Source of the DNA: Nonomuraea sediminis
GTDB taxonomy: Bacteria > Actinomycetota > Actinomycetes > Streptosporangiales > Streptosporangiaceae
DNA: 64,000 nucleotides
Reading direction: 5' to 3'
NCBI RefSeq assembly: GCF_018531495.1
Contig: NZ_JAHDTI010000003.1
Coordinates: forward strand, 620,001 to 684,000
The stretch's first letter is position 1. Each line of letters opens with the position of its first letter. The position numbers were made by a program, and so were the translations under genes. Positions 1 to 7,439 of this stretch are shown one piece after another. Below the pieces are notes generated by a model. The model saw only the letters and a program-made list of their open reading frames with translations. It was not told the origin of the DNA and ran no database searches.

Positions 1-1126
1 GGAACCTGCCCACCCGGCTGCGCAGGGCCGGCGACACGTCCATCCACAGCCGCTGTCCCGCCACCCGCAGCGCCGTGGCGCGGGCGAACCCGAACGCGCC
101 CGCCGCCCCGTCGGCGATCACGCGGATGGCGTCCAGCCCCATCGGGGTGATCGGGCCCATCACCCCCTGCGCCACGTTGACGGACAGGTAGACGCGCAGC
201 CCGTCGGCCGTCTTCTCGGGCAGCGGGTACAGCGTGGTGATCGGCCGGGCCTGCGTCAGCCAGAGCGCTCCCCCGGCGTCGACGGCCCATTCGGTGTCCT
301 GCGGCGCGCCGTAGTGGTCCTCGACGCGCGCGCCCAGCGCGGCCAGCGCGCGCACCTCGTCGTCGGTCAGCGACAGGTCCTCGCCCGCCGTCTCGACCCG
401 TACGGTCCCGCCGCCCGGAACGGAGCGGATGGCCAGCCGCTTGTCGCCCGGCTGCCGCAGCAGGATCTCGCCGGTGGCCGTGTCGACCACGAACCTGTCG
501 GGGTTGACCGCGCCCGACACCACGGCCTCGCCCAGACCCGGCGCGGCGTCGACGACGGCCTCGCGGCGGCGGCCCGTCACCGGGTTCGCCGTGAACATCA
601 CCCCGGCGACGCGGGCGTCCACCATCTCCTGGATCACCACCGCCAGCCGTACCGTGGCGTGGTCGATGCCGTTGGACTCGCGGTAGGCGACGGCGCGGTC
701 GGTCCAGAGCGAGGCCCAGCAGCGGCGGACGGCCTCGAGCACCGCGTCCGCGCCGACCACGTTGAGGAAGGTGTCCTGCTGCCCGGCGAAGCTGGCGTAC
801 GGCAGGTCCTCCGCGGTGGCCGACGAGCGCACCGCCACCGGGACGTCCTGGCAGAGCTCGCGGACCGCCGCCGCGACGTCGTCCGGGATGCCGGTCTCGA
901 GCAGCCGCTCACGCGCGATCCCGGCGAGAGCGTCCCCGCCGTGTGCCGCGATGACCTCGTCGAGGCCCGCCGCCTCGGCCGCCCGCCCGTAGGCCTCGGT
1001 GGTCAGCACCCAGCCGGGCGGGACGGGCAGGCCCGCCCTGATGAGCTCGCCCAGGTTGGCGCCCTTGCCGCCGACCTCGGCCAGCATGCCCGCATCGATC
1101 TCCGAGAACTCCAGCGCGGTCTTCAT
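1..1126 (-). CDS. PEP synthase / rifampicin phosphotransferase-like protein, N-terminal part (cut by window edge)
   Basis: The minus strand reads from an ATG at 1126 off the left edge, giving about 375 residues. The visible part matches the ATP-grasp (pyruvate phosphate dikinase N-terminal) domain: VGGKGANLGEL near residue 18, VAVRSSATAEDLPYASFAGQ near residue 95, and the closing TQARPITTLYPLPE near residue 300. Family members move the beta-phosphate of ATP to a His domain, then to pyruvate or to a drug such as rifampicin. The stretch after RPITTL (VYLSVNVAQGVMGPITPMGL) resembles the rifampicin-phosphotransferase layout more than classical PpsA, but the His domain and substrate lobe lie outside the window, so the substrate stays open. 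It follows the phosphodiesterase gene on the same strand after 56 bp holding a hairpin. Confidence 0.85.
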   Translation of the reverse strand, partial: MKTALEFSEIDAGMLAEVGGKGANLGELIRAGLPVPPGWVLTTEAYGRAAEAAGLDEVIAAHGGDALAGIARERLLETGIPDDVAAAVRELCQDVPVAVRSSATAEDLPYASFAGQQDTFLNVVGADAVLEAVRRCWASLWTDRAVAYRESNGIDHATVRLAVVIQEMVDARVAGVMFTANPVTGRRREAVVDAAPGLGEAVVSGAVNPDRFVVDTATGEILLRQPGDKRLAIRSVPGGGTVRVETAGEDLSLTDDEVRALAALGARVEDHYGAPQDTEWAVDAGGALWLTQARPITTLYPLPEKTADGLRVYLSVNVAQGVMGPITPMGLDAIRVIADGAAGAFGFARATALRVAGQRLWMDVSPALRSRVGRF

Positions 1127-1146
1127 CGCCCGTACTCCCCGCGTTC

Positions 1147-1174
1147 GCCTGAGGTTCAGCGTCTCACCTCAGGC
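1147..1174 (-). terminator. Hairpin between phosphodiesterase gene and PEP-synthase-like gene
   Basis: GCCTGAGG at 1147-1154 pairs perfectly with CCTCAGGC at 1167-1174 across a 12-nt loop. It sits in the 56-bp gap after the phosphodiesterase stop. There is no clear U-run, so it may be a weak terminator or an attenuator. Confidence 0.4.
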
Positions 1175-1182
1175 CAGAGAAT

Positions 1183-2346
1183 TCAACGACTGATGAAAAG
1201 CGGGGTCCCGTCGAGGTCCCAGCCGGGATCGGTGGCGATGCCGAGCTGCGCCAGCGCCGTCGGCCCCACGTCGACCAGGCGCGGCCCGTCCAGGCGGATC
1301 CCGCCGAGGTCCTCCTCAAGCCTGGCCGCGATCACGAAGACGCCCCGCTCCTCGGCGGAGTCGCCACCGTGCCCACCCCCGTCCACATGGCCGTGGTCGG
1401 TGGTGACGATGACCGTCCAGCGCTCCTCCTGGTACGGCGGGCGGTTCCTGACGGCCTCGATGAAGCGGGCCAGGTAGGCGTCCTGCGCCGACAAGGCGTC
1501 GGCGTAGTCCTGGCACAGCGGGCCGAGGTCGTGGGCCACCTCGTCGGTGGCGCCCAGGTAGACGAACATCAGGTCGGGGTCGGACTCGGCCAGATGGCTC
1601 TCGGCGGCGGCGGCCAGCTGCTTGTCGGCCGTCATGAACGAGATCGCGTAGCCGTCGAGCACGAACCTGGAGTCGACGGCCAGGCCGAACGCGCCGTGCT
1701 CGTCGAGGGCCGCCCATGAGAAGAACGCCGAGGTGTTCAGCTGCGGCTTGGCCTGCTTGGCCCGCGTCAAGAAGTCCGGATATTTCGTGAAGCGGGCACC
1801 TCCGAACCCGTTGTCCACCACGCCATGCCGATCCGGCCACACCCCCGTCAGGATCGACGCCCATCCCGGCCCGGAATCCGTCCGCGAGTCGATCTCCCTC
1901 TCGCGGTCACCGAACGCCGCCTCCCTCTCGCGGCCGGACGCCGCGCCCGCAGAACCGCCCGCACCTCCTGCCGCCACTGATCCGCCACGGCCCGCGGCCC
2001 CGGACCTGCCCGCGTCTCCCCCATGGGGAGAGCCTTCCGCCGCCGGTCCGCCACGGCCCGACGAGAAGCCCTCGGGTCCCGTGGGAGCCTGCGCGGCCGC
2101 GGACCCGCCGGTCCCCGTGGCGCTCCCGGTCGGAGCAGCGCCGGAGGGTGTGGCGAGTTTGGGACGTGGGGTGCGGATGACCTCGCCGGGGGACTTGGTG
2201 CGGGGGGTGGCGGGCTTGCCGTACGGGAGGACGCTCGTGCCGTGGGCACCGGTGGCGATGAGGTGCGTCAGGGTCGGCGGGCACAGGGCCGTGATGCGGT
2301 CGAAGCGCAGGCCGTCCATGCCGACGACGAGTACCTTGTCCCTCAC
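1183..2346 (-). CDS. Type I phosphodiesterase / nucleotide pyrophosphatase (alkaline phosphatase superfamily)
   Basis: 387 residues from a GTG at 2346 that overlaps the stop of the upstream isomerase gene by 4 bp (GTGA). This start was chosen over a longer in-frame one because residues from VRDKVLVVGMDGLRFDRI onward match the family's first metal-binding Asp region. Later motifs are SGPGWASILTGVWPDRHGV (nucleophile region), YLGATDEVAHDLG, and VTTDHGHVDGGGHGG (metal-binding DH and H). No signal peptide is seen, so a cytosolic enzyme hydrolysing phosphodiester or phosphate-ester bonds is likely. About 100 residues of Gly/Ala/Ser-rich low complexity (roughly residues 50-150) interrupt the N-terminal part of the catalytic fold, which is unusual. 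Coupling to the TIM-barrel isomerase suggests a joint role on a phosphorylated metabolite (inference). Confidence 0.85.
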   Translation of the reverse strand: MRDKVLVVGMDGLRFDRITALCPPTLTHLIATGAHGTSVLPYGKPATPRTKSPGEVIRTPRPKLATPSGAAPTGSATGTGGSAAAQAPTGPEGFSSGRGGPAAEGSPHGGDAGRSGAAGRGGSVAAGGAGGSAGAASGREREAAFGDREREIDSRTDSGPGWASILTGVWPDRHGVVDNGFGGARFTKYPDFLTRAKQAKPQLNTSAFFSWAALDEHGAFGLAVDSRFVLDGYAISFMTADKQLAAAAESHLAESDPDLMFVYLGATDEVAHDLGPLCQDYADALSAQDAYLARFIEAVRNRPPYQEERWTVIVTTDHGHVDGGGHGGDSAEERGVFVIAARLEEDLGGIRLDGPRLVDVGPTALAQLGIATDPGWDLDGTPLFISR

Positions 2347-3125
2347 TGCGACGTCCTCTCGTAGCGGCGCACCCACTCGGCCGCGCCCGGCAGGATCTTC
2401 TCCACGGGAGCCACCTGTGGATACCACGTCCGCTCCCATTCGAGCGACACCCATCCGTCGTATCCGGCCTCGTGCAGCAGGCGGCCCTCCTCCTCCAGCG
2501 GCACCGACCCGGTCCAGAGCGGCACCGGCGTGGTGTCGGTGGCCGAGACGGCGTCCTTGACCTGGACGTAGGCCAGGTGGGGGCCGAGCGCGGCGAGCGT
2601 GTCGGCCGGAGGTTCGCCGTTGCGCCACGGATGGAGCAGGTCCCACAGCGCACCGGTCGCCTCGGGGCACCCGGCCTCGTCGAGGAGCCGCGCCACGGCC
2701 GCCCCGGTGGGCATCAGGTCGTGCGTCTCCACCAGGACCCGCACGCCGAGGCTGCTCGCCGTACCGGCGACTGCCCGCAGGCGGCGCGCTCCCACCGCGG
2801 GATCGTCGCCGCGCGGGAACACCCGCACCCCGGGAGCACCCAGGTCGGCGGCCAGCCGCAGATCGTCGACCAGCGCCGCGACGACGGGCTCGTCCTCTCC
2901 CGGCTCGCAGATCCTGACATATCCGGCGAGCGCCGAAATTTCCAGACCTGCAGTGAAGATCCGATCGCGGGCGGACCGCCGCTCGTCAGGGGAGAGCCCC
3001 GCGTGCACTCCCGTGTCGGGATGCAGCCGCAGTTCCAGCCCCTGGCACCCGTGCCCGGCCGCGACCGCGATCGCCCGGTCAAGCCCCTCGCCCGGCATCC
3101 CCAGCGTGCTGACCGCCAGCTTCAT
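2343..3125 (-). CDS. Sugar phosphate isomerase/epimerase (xylose isomerase-like TIM barrel)
   Basis: 260 residues, the usual length for single-domain AP-endonuclease-2/xylose-isomerase-like barrels. The start MKLAVSTLGMPGE is typical. Metal-site and barrel motifs include GCQGLELRLHPDTG near residue 27, VLVETHDLMPTG in the middle (metal-binding Glu), WDLLHPW (His), YVQVKDAV (Lys/Asp), and the closing GWVSLEWERTW (metal-binding Glu). Its stop overlaps the start of the phosphodiesterase gene. The substrate cannot be read from sequence; family members act on hydroxypyruvate, inosose, tagatose or similar. A LacI gene lies 415 bp upstream on the same strand, so LacI control is plausible. Confidence 0.85.
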   Translation of the reverse strand: MKLAVSTLGMPGEGLDRAIAVAAGHGCQGLELRLHPDTGVHAGLSPDERRSARDRIFTAGLEISALAGYVRICEPGEDEPVVAALVDDLRLAADLGAPGVRVFPRGDDPAVGARRLRAVAGTASSLGVRVLVETHDLMPTGAAVARLLDEAGCPEATGALWDLLHPWRNGEPPADTLAALGPHLAYVQVKDAVSATDTTPVPLWTGSVPLEEEGRLLHEAGYDGWVSLEWERTWYPQVAPVEKILPGAAEWVRRYERTSQ

Positions 3126-3540
3126 GTTCCCTCACCTTCTGTACGGCAAGCCCCGGCCCCACTCCCCTGCCGAAGCCCACCCTCACGACCGACCAAGCCC
3201 ACCTCACGCCAACACCCGCCCCATCCGCAGCCGACCGAACCCGCGTCCCGCGCCGCCGTACTCACTCGTCGAAGCACATCGCAGGAGCCACGGCAGCACG
3301 GGGCGGCAGCCGCCGTACTCACTCGTCGACACGCATCACAGGAGCGGCGGTGGTGCGGGGTCGGCAGAGCGGCTGGCGACATCCTCGCCCGACGAAGCAC
3401 ATCGCGGAAGCGGCAGTGGTGCGGAGTCGGTAGAGCGGCTGGCGACGTCCTCGCTCGTCGAAGCGCGTCGCGGGAGTGGTGTGGGGTCGGTGGAGCGGCT
3501 GCCGGCGGCGGGAGGGCCGGCGGCGTCAGGGGACGGCGGG
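3126..3540. repeat. Gene-free stretch with a four-copy degenerate tandem repeat (about 56-67 bp units, 3256-3505)
   Basis: No convincing gene lies between the isomerase start and the LacI stop. It holds four imperfect tandem units starting at about 3256, 3313, 3380 and 3446. Each begins with a variant of CCGTACTCACTCGTCGAAGC or CATCCTCGCCCGACGAAGC, and the later three end in a variant of CGGTAGAGCGGCTGGCGA. Units 2-4 are most alike and differ by scattered substitutions, as in an ageing minisatellite. ORFs on both strands across it are Arg/Pro-rich repeat translations without a family resemblance. Confidence 0.7.
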
Positions 3541-4536
3541 TCAGGGGCCGCAACGGCGCACGCTCTCCCTGAGGACGACCTCACCGGTGATCTCCTCCAC
3601 CACGGGCGCCTCGCCCTCGCCCAGCGCCAGCTCGAGCGCCCGCGCGCCCATGTCGGTCAGCGGCAGCCGTACCGTCGTCAGAGCCGGGACCTGGTCGCGC
3701 AGCGTGGCGATGTCGTCGAAACCGGCCACCGACACGTCCTGCGGCACCCGGATCCCGCGTTCGCGGTAGGCGGCGAGCGCGCCCACCGCCATCACGTCGT
3801 TGACCGCGAACACGCAGGTCGCGTCGCCGGTCTCGGTGGCCGCCTGGTAACCGCCGTCACGGTCGAAGGGCCCGTGGACGACGCGCGGCGTCGGCAGCCC
3901 CAGCTCCTCGACGGTCTCGACGAACCCGGCGCACCGGTCGGCGGCCGTCATGAGGTGCGGCGGCCCTGCGAGCACCGCGAAGCGCGTGTGTCCCAGCTCG
4001 GCCAGCGCGCGGGCGAGCGCGGCGGCGCCCGCGCGGTTGGCGGGGGCGACCGTGTCGACGCCGAGCAGGTCCTGGCCGACGCAGGCGACCCGGCCGCCGC
4101 CCGCCTGGTAACGCACCAGTTCGCTGCGCAGCCGGGCGGTGACCTCGGTGTCGGTGACGCGAGAGCCGGCCAGCAGGACGGCGCGCACCCGCTGGGCGTT
4201 CAGCGTCGCCACGTAGGCGATCTCCTGCTCCGGGTCGCGGTGCGTGGTGCCGACCATGACGAGCAGGCCCTCGCCCGCGGCCGCCCGCATGGCGCCGTCG
4301 GCCAGCGCCGCGAAGTAGGGGTCGGTGAGATCGTGCACGACGAGCCCGATCACGTTGCTCGCCCCTCGGGCGAGCGCCTGGGCCGCGACGTTGGCACGAT
4401 ATCCGAGCTCGTCGGCCGCCCGCTCCACCCGGGCCCGCAGGTCGGCGCCCACCTGGCGGGTGCTGCCGTTGAGCACCCGCGAGGCGGTCGCCAGGGACAC
4501 GCCCGCCTGCTTGGCGACGTCCTCAAGCGTGACCAC
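3541..4536 (-). CDS. LacI family transcriptional regulator
   Basis: 331 residues from a GTG at 4536 preceded by GGGAGG. The N-terminal helix-turn-helix is textbook: VTLEDVAKQAGVSLATASRVLNG, then hinge region ELGYRANVAAQALARG. The C-terminal periplasmic-binding-like effector domain contains GLVVHDLTDPYFAAL and VSVAGFDDIATLRDQVPALTTV, the standard family ending. A longer in-frame N-terminal extension exists but lacks family similarity and was rejected. Its own leader carries a LacI-type palindrome at 4547-4560, suggesting autorepression. The ligand is probably a sugar or sugar phosphate, possibly the substrate of the downstream isomerase (inference). Confidence 0.93.
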   Translation of the reverse strand: MVTLEDVAKQAGVSLATASRVLNGSTRQVGADLRARVERAADELGYRANVAAQALARGASNVIGLVVHDLTDPYFAALADGAMRAAAGEGLLVMVGTTHRDPEQEIAYVATLNAQRVRAVLLAGSRVTDTEVTARLRSELVRYQAGGGRVACVGQDLLGVDTVAPANRAGAAALARALAELGHTRFAVLAGPPHLMTAADRCAGFVETVEELGLPTPRVVHGPFDRDGGYQAATETGDATCVFAVNDVMAVGALAAYRERGIRVPQDVSVAGFDDIATLRDQVPALTTVRLPLTDMGARALELALGEGEAPVVEEITGEVVLRESVRRCGP

Positions 4537-4546
4537 GAGACCTCCC

Positions 4547-4560
4547 GGAAAGCGGTTTCC
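4547..4560. promoter_or_regulatory. Probable LacI operator in the leader of the LacI gene
   Basis: GGAAAGCGGTTTCC is a palindrome with one mismatched pair and a central CG, the layout of LacI-family operators. It lies 10 bp upstream of the GTG and just 5' of the GGGAGG ribosome site, so occupancy would block transcription of the regulator. Confidence 0.6.
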
Positions 4561-4696
4561 CAGTGTGTCAGAACGACACCTGGCCCGCATCCTCGCACGC
4601 CCCACCCCACCAGCACAGCACCCCGCCCCAGAGGTACGGCGCGCGACCGGAGAGCCAGGCGAGCTCCGCACCATAGAGAGATCCGCGGACGCGAAG

Positions 4697-4723
4697 TCCC
4701 AGCCTGCGCGGGACAGGCTGGGA
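4697..4723 (-). terminator. Terminator after the 370-residue membrane protein gene
   Basis: TCCCAGCCTG (4697-4706) and CAGGCTGGGA (4714-4723) form a perfect 10-bp stem with a 7-nt loop, 30 bp past the stop codon. There is no U-run, as is common in actinomycetes. Confidence 0.65.
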
Positions 4724-4752
4724 CGAGAGGAGGCGCGGTGCACGGTGACTGG

Positions 4753-5865
4753 CTACCAGTTGAACAGGAAGCCCAGCAGACCCCCCTGCTTGGACTGCGT
4801 GGGTTGCGGAACGGGAGCCTGGGTGCCCGTGGGCGCCGGCCCCGGGTTGGTCGGCTGGCTGGACTGCTTGGTCGAGGAGACCTGCTGGTCCTGGTCCGTC
4901 GTGGTGTTCTTGATGGGACCGTCCGGCTGCTTGGTGCTGCGCGTGCTGGGCTTGGTGGTCGGCACGCCGATGCGCGTGGGCGAGGTCCGCGGCGTGGGCG
5001 TGCGCGTGCTGCGCACCCGGACGGGCGTGTGCGTCGGCGCCGTCGTATCCGTGGCCGTGGGCTCGGGCGAGTCGGTCTCGGTGGGCTCCGACTCGGACTT
5101 GGAGTCCTTCGGCGTGGGCGTCGGCGCGGTCAGCTGGCCGACGCTGGCGCAGTGCCCGCCGGCGCACGGGTCGTCGTCGGAGGAGCTGGTGAGCATCCAC
5201 CCCGCTCCCGCGCCGAGCACCACGACCGCCGCGGCCGCCACCAGCAGGATCTTGGTACGGCGGCGCACCTCCTGATCCCCCTGGTCACCACCGTCATCGC
5301 TCCACCCGGAGCCGAGGAACCCGCGCTTGGGCTCGCCGTCCTCGGCGTCGAAGCCGCGGTCGATCGGCAGGTACCCGGAGTCGGACTCCTCGTCGGAGGA
5401 ATCCGCCGAAAGGGAGGAGGAAACCAAGTCGTGCGGTCCGCTCGCGCCGGCCGTCCCGGTGAAGGGCTCATCCCGGAGCGGATCGCCAAACGCGCCGGCG
5501 GAACCTAGCGGATCGACCGAGCCCAGCGGATCGGCCGAGCCGAGCGGATCGGCCGAGCCGAGGTGGTCGCCGGAGGAGGCCAGCTCGGAACCGGAGCCAA
5601 GACGGTCACCCAGAGGGTCGGCGGCCAGCGCGTCACCGGCCAGCGCATCCCCGGAATCACCGTAGGAGGACCCGGTCTGCGCGAGGTAGTCGCCGATCTC
5701 CACCGGAGCACTTCTGTCCGGCGGCATGATGTAGGTCTCGTTGCCCGAGACCTGGATGGCAGGCTGCTCGTCCGTGTCGTCCGTGCTCCAGCGCGGGGAC
5801 AGCACGTCGCCGCTGAGGTCCGGGTTTAACGCCTCATGAGGCCTGTCGTTCTCGTCGCGCGCCAC
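4753..5865 (-). CDS. Repetitive acidic single-span membrane protein of unknown function
   Basis: 370 residues from GTG 5865. I do not recognise a family. The first 190 residues are acidic and Gly/Ser/Asp/Leu-rich with a short tandem repeat of the type GSADPL (four copies near residues 100-125; an 18-bp DNA repeat at 5511-5560). One hydrophobic segment (KILLVAAAAVVVLGAGAGWML) near residue 220 is preceded by Arg residues, so the N-terminal part is probably cytosolic. The outside part is a Thr/Pro/Ser/Lys-rich stalk, as in wall-spanning proteins, ending in a short hydrophobic tail, LLGFLFNW. Codon 13 is a rare TTA (5827-5829). The gene stands alone between terminator-like sequence and the FAD monooxygenase. 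Confidence 0.75.
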   Translation of the reverse strand: MARDENDRPHEALNPDLSGDVLSPRWSTDDTDEQPAIQVSGNETYIMPPDRSAPVEIGDYLAQTGSSYGDSGDALAGDALAADPLGDRLGSGSELASSGDHLGSADPLGSADPLGSVDPLGSAGAFGDPLRDEPFTGTAGASGPHDLVSSSLSADSSDEESDSGYLPIDRGFDAEDGEPKRGFLGSGWSDDGGDQGDQEVRRRTKILLVAAAAVVVLGAGAGWMLTSSSDDDPCAGGHCASVGQLTAPTPTPKDSKSESEPTETDSPEPTATDTTAPTHTPVRVRSTRTPTPRTSPTRIGVPTTKPSTRSTKQPDGPIKNTTTDQDQQVSSTKQSSQPTNPGPAPTGTQAPVPQPTQSKQGGLLGFLFNW

Positions 5866-5967
5866 GGTGAACCTCTCTAGTACGAATTCGCAACGCGCCC
5901 CTTCCTAACAGACTCCACCACCACTTGTCCGGAAATTTCACAGGATCCCCTCAAATGATGATGCGTT

Positions 5968-7392
5968 TCAGGGGCCAAACCAACGTTCAAGGGCCTCATG
6001 CAGTGGGTAGGAGCTCCTATTTGGGATCCAAGCGACGTACCCATCCGGACGCACCAGAACGGCATCCACGTCGAGCTCCGCCGTGGCCCGCACGACCTCC
6101 ACCCGATCGCGCCACCCTTCGGCCTCGGCCACCAGATCGTCCCGCCCGGCCAGATCCAGCAGCAGCGGCCGCCCGCCCCGCAGCAGCTCGACCAGCCGCA
6201 CGGGACCGTCGGAGGTCTTCAGCTCCACGTCGGGCAGCATCCATCCCGCCCCCGGCGCCCCGACGCAGTAGACGGTGTCCACGCCGCTGATCATGCCGCC
6301 CAGGTACTCGTTGACCTGGTCGAGCCCCATCAGCTCGGCGAACAGCTCACGCAGCGGGTCCATCGCGGGATCGGGGTTGGCCAGCGCCGTCTGCGCCCGC
6401 ACGTTCCACAGCACCCGGGCCGCCACCGGGTGCCGCTCGGCGTGGTAGGTGTCGAGCAGGCTGCCGGGCGCCTGCCCGCGGACCACGGCCGCCAGCTTCC
6501 AGCCCAGGTTCATGGCGTCCTCCAGCCCGGTGTTGAGCCCCTGCCCGCCCCACGGGAAGTGGACGTGGGCCGCGTCCCCCGCCAGCAGCACGCGCCCGGC
6601 ACGGTAGTTCTCGGCCTGCAGGGCGGCGTCGCCGTACCGGGACAGACCGGCGGGGTCGGCCATCGGGACGGGCACGCCGAGGATGCGCTCGGCGCTGGAG
6701 CGAAGCTCCTCCAGCGAGACGGGAGCCTGGCGGTCGGCGTGCGGCGCCTCGAAGTCGTAGGTGGTGATGCGGCTCAGCCCCAGGGGGTTGACCCAGGCCA
6801 GCACCCAGCCCCGCGGCGTCCGGTTGTAGCCGGAGGGCACGCCGTACGGGTCGAGCAGGCGCACGTCGCCCGACAGGGCGGCGACGCGGGCGCCCGTGCC
6901 GGTGAAGGGGATGCCTGCGGCGGCGCGGACGGCGCTGCGGGCTCCGTCCGCGCCGACCACGTAGCGGGCGGCGACCTCGCGGCCGCCGACGGACAGCAGC
7001 ACGTGGTCGTCGTGCTGGACCAGCCCGGTGACCTCCTGCCCGCGCCTGATCTCGGCGCCGAGCTCGACGGCGCGGCGCGCGAAGACCTGCTCGGCCCAGG
7101 CCTGGGGGCTGCCCACGATGCTCGGCCCCTCCCCCGCGACGGTCCCGAGGTCGAGACCGAACATGCCGGAGAAGTGGAAGCTGACGCTCCCCCTGGTCGA
7201 GCGGCCCACCAGGTCGAGCAGCCCGCGCCGGTCCAGGCTCTGCGCGGTGCGCGCGTGCAGCGTGCCGGCCTTGGACTCCCCTGACGGTACGGCGAGCCGC
7301 TCGAACACCACCGGCCGCACCCCCTGCAGGGCGAGCTCGGCCGCGAGCAGCATGCCGACGGGTCCCCCGCCGGCGACGGCGACATCGATCAT
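5968..7392 (-). CDS. FAD-dependent monooxygenase (PheA/TfdB or rifampicin-monooxygenase-like class A hydroxylase)
   Basis: 474 residues from ATG 7392, 6 nt after GAGGAGG; an alternative GTG one codon earlier is too close to that site. Three flavoprotein hydroxylase motifs are visible: the dinucleotide-binding AVAGGGPVGMLLAAEL near residue 5, VGADGARSAVR mid-protein, and the GD motif LLAGDAAHVHFPWGGQGLN. The C-terminal 130 residues have the thioredoxin-like shape of the family (WRDRVEVVRA, VLVRPDGYVAW). Such enzymes use NAD(P)H and O2 to hydroxylate aromatic or polyketide substrates. It lies 47 bp downstream of an MFS exporter under an ArsR-type promoter, suggesting inducible detoxification or tailoring of a small molecule. 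Confidence 0.9.
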   Translation of the reverse strand: MIDVAVAGGGPVGMLLAAELALQGVRPVVFERLAVPSGESKAGTLHARTAQSLDRRGLLDLVGRSTRGSVSFHFSGMFGLDLGTVAGEGPSIVGSPQAWAEQVFARRAVELGAEIRRGQEVTGLVQHDDHVLLSVGGREVAARYVVGADGARSAVRAAAGIPFTGTGARVAALSGDVRLLDPYGVPSGYNRTPRGWVLAWVNPLGLSRITTYDFEAPHADRQAPVSLEELRSSAERILGVPVPMADPAGLSRYGDAALQAENYRAGRVLLAGDAAHVHFPWGGQGLNTGLEDAMNLGWKLAAVVRGQAPGSLLDTYHAERHPVAARVLWNVRAQTALANPDPAMDPLRELFAELMGLDQVNEYLGGMISGVDTVYCVGAPGAGWMLPDVELKTSDGPVRLVELLRGGRPLLLDLAGRDDLVAEAEGWRDRVEVVRATAELDVDAVLVRPDGYVAWIPNRSSYPLHEALERWFGP

Positions 7393-7439
7393 CACGATCC
7401 TCCTCGATAGAGACGAACACCGGCGGGCCGGAGCAGGTT

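Noticed and set aside
3122..3553. Arg/Pro-rich ORFs on both strands across the LacI-isomerase gap
   Set aside because: They only translate the tandem repeat, have no ribosome site or family resemblance, and change frame between units.
4537..4743. Longer LacI reading frame starting at 4743
   Set aside because: LacI proteins start directly at the TLEDVAKQAGVS helix; the extra part is promoter and operator sequence.
5505..5570. 18-bp repeats inside the repetitive membrane protein as a CRISPR or regulatory repeat
   Set aside because: The repeats are in frame, code for GSADPL units, are contiguous without spacers and end within the gene.
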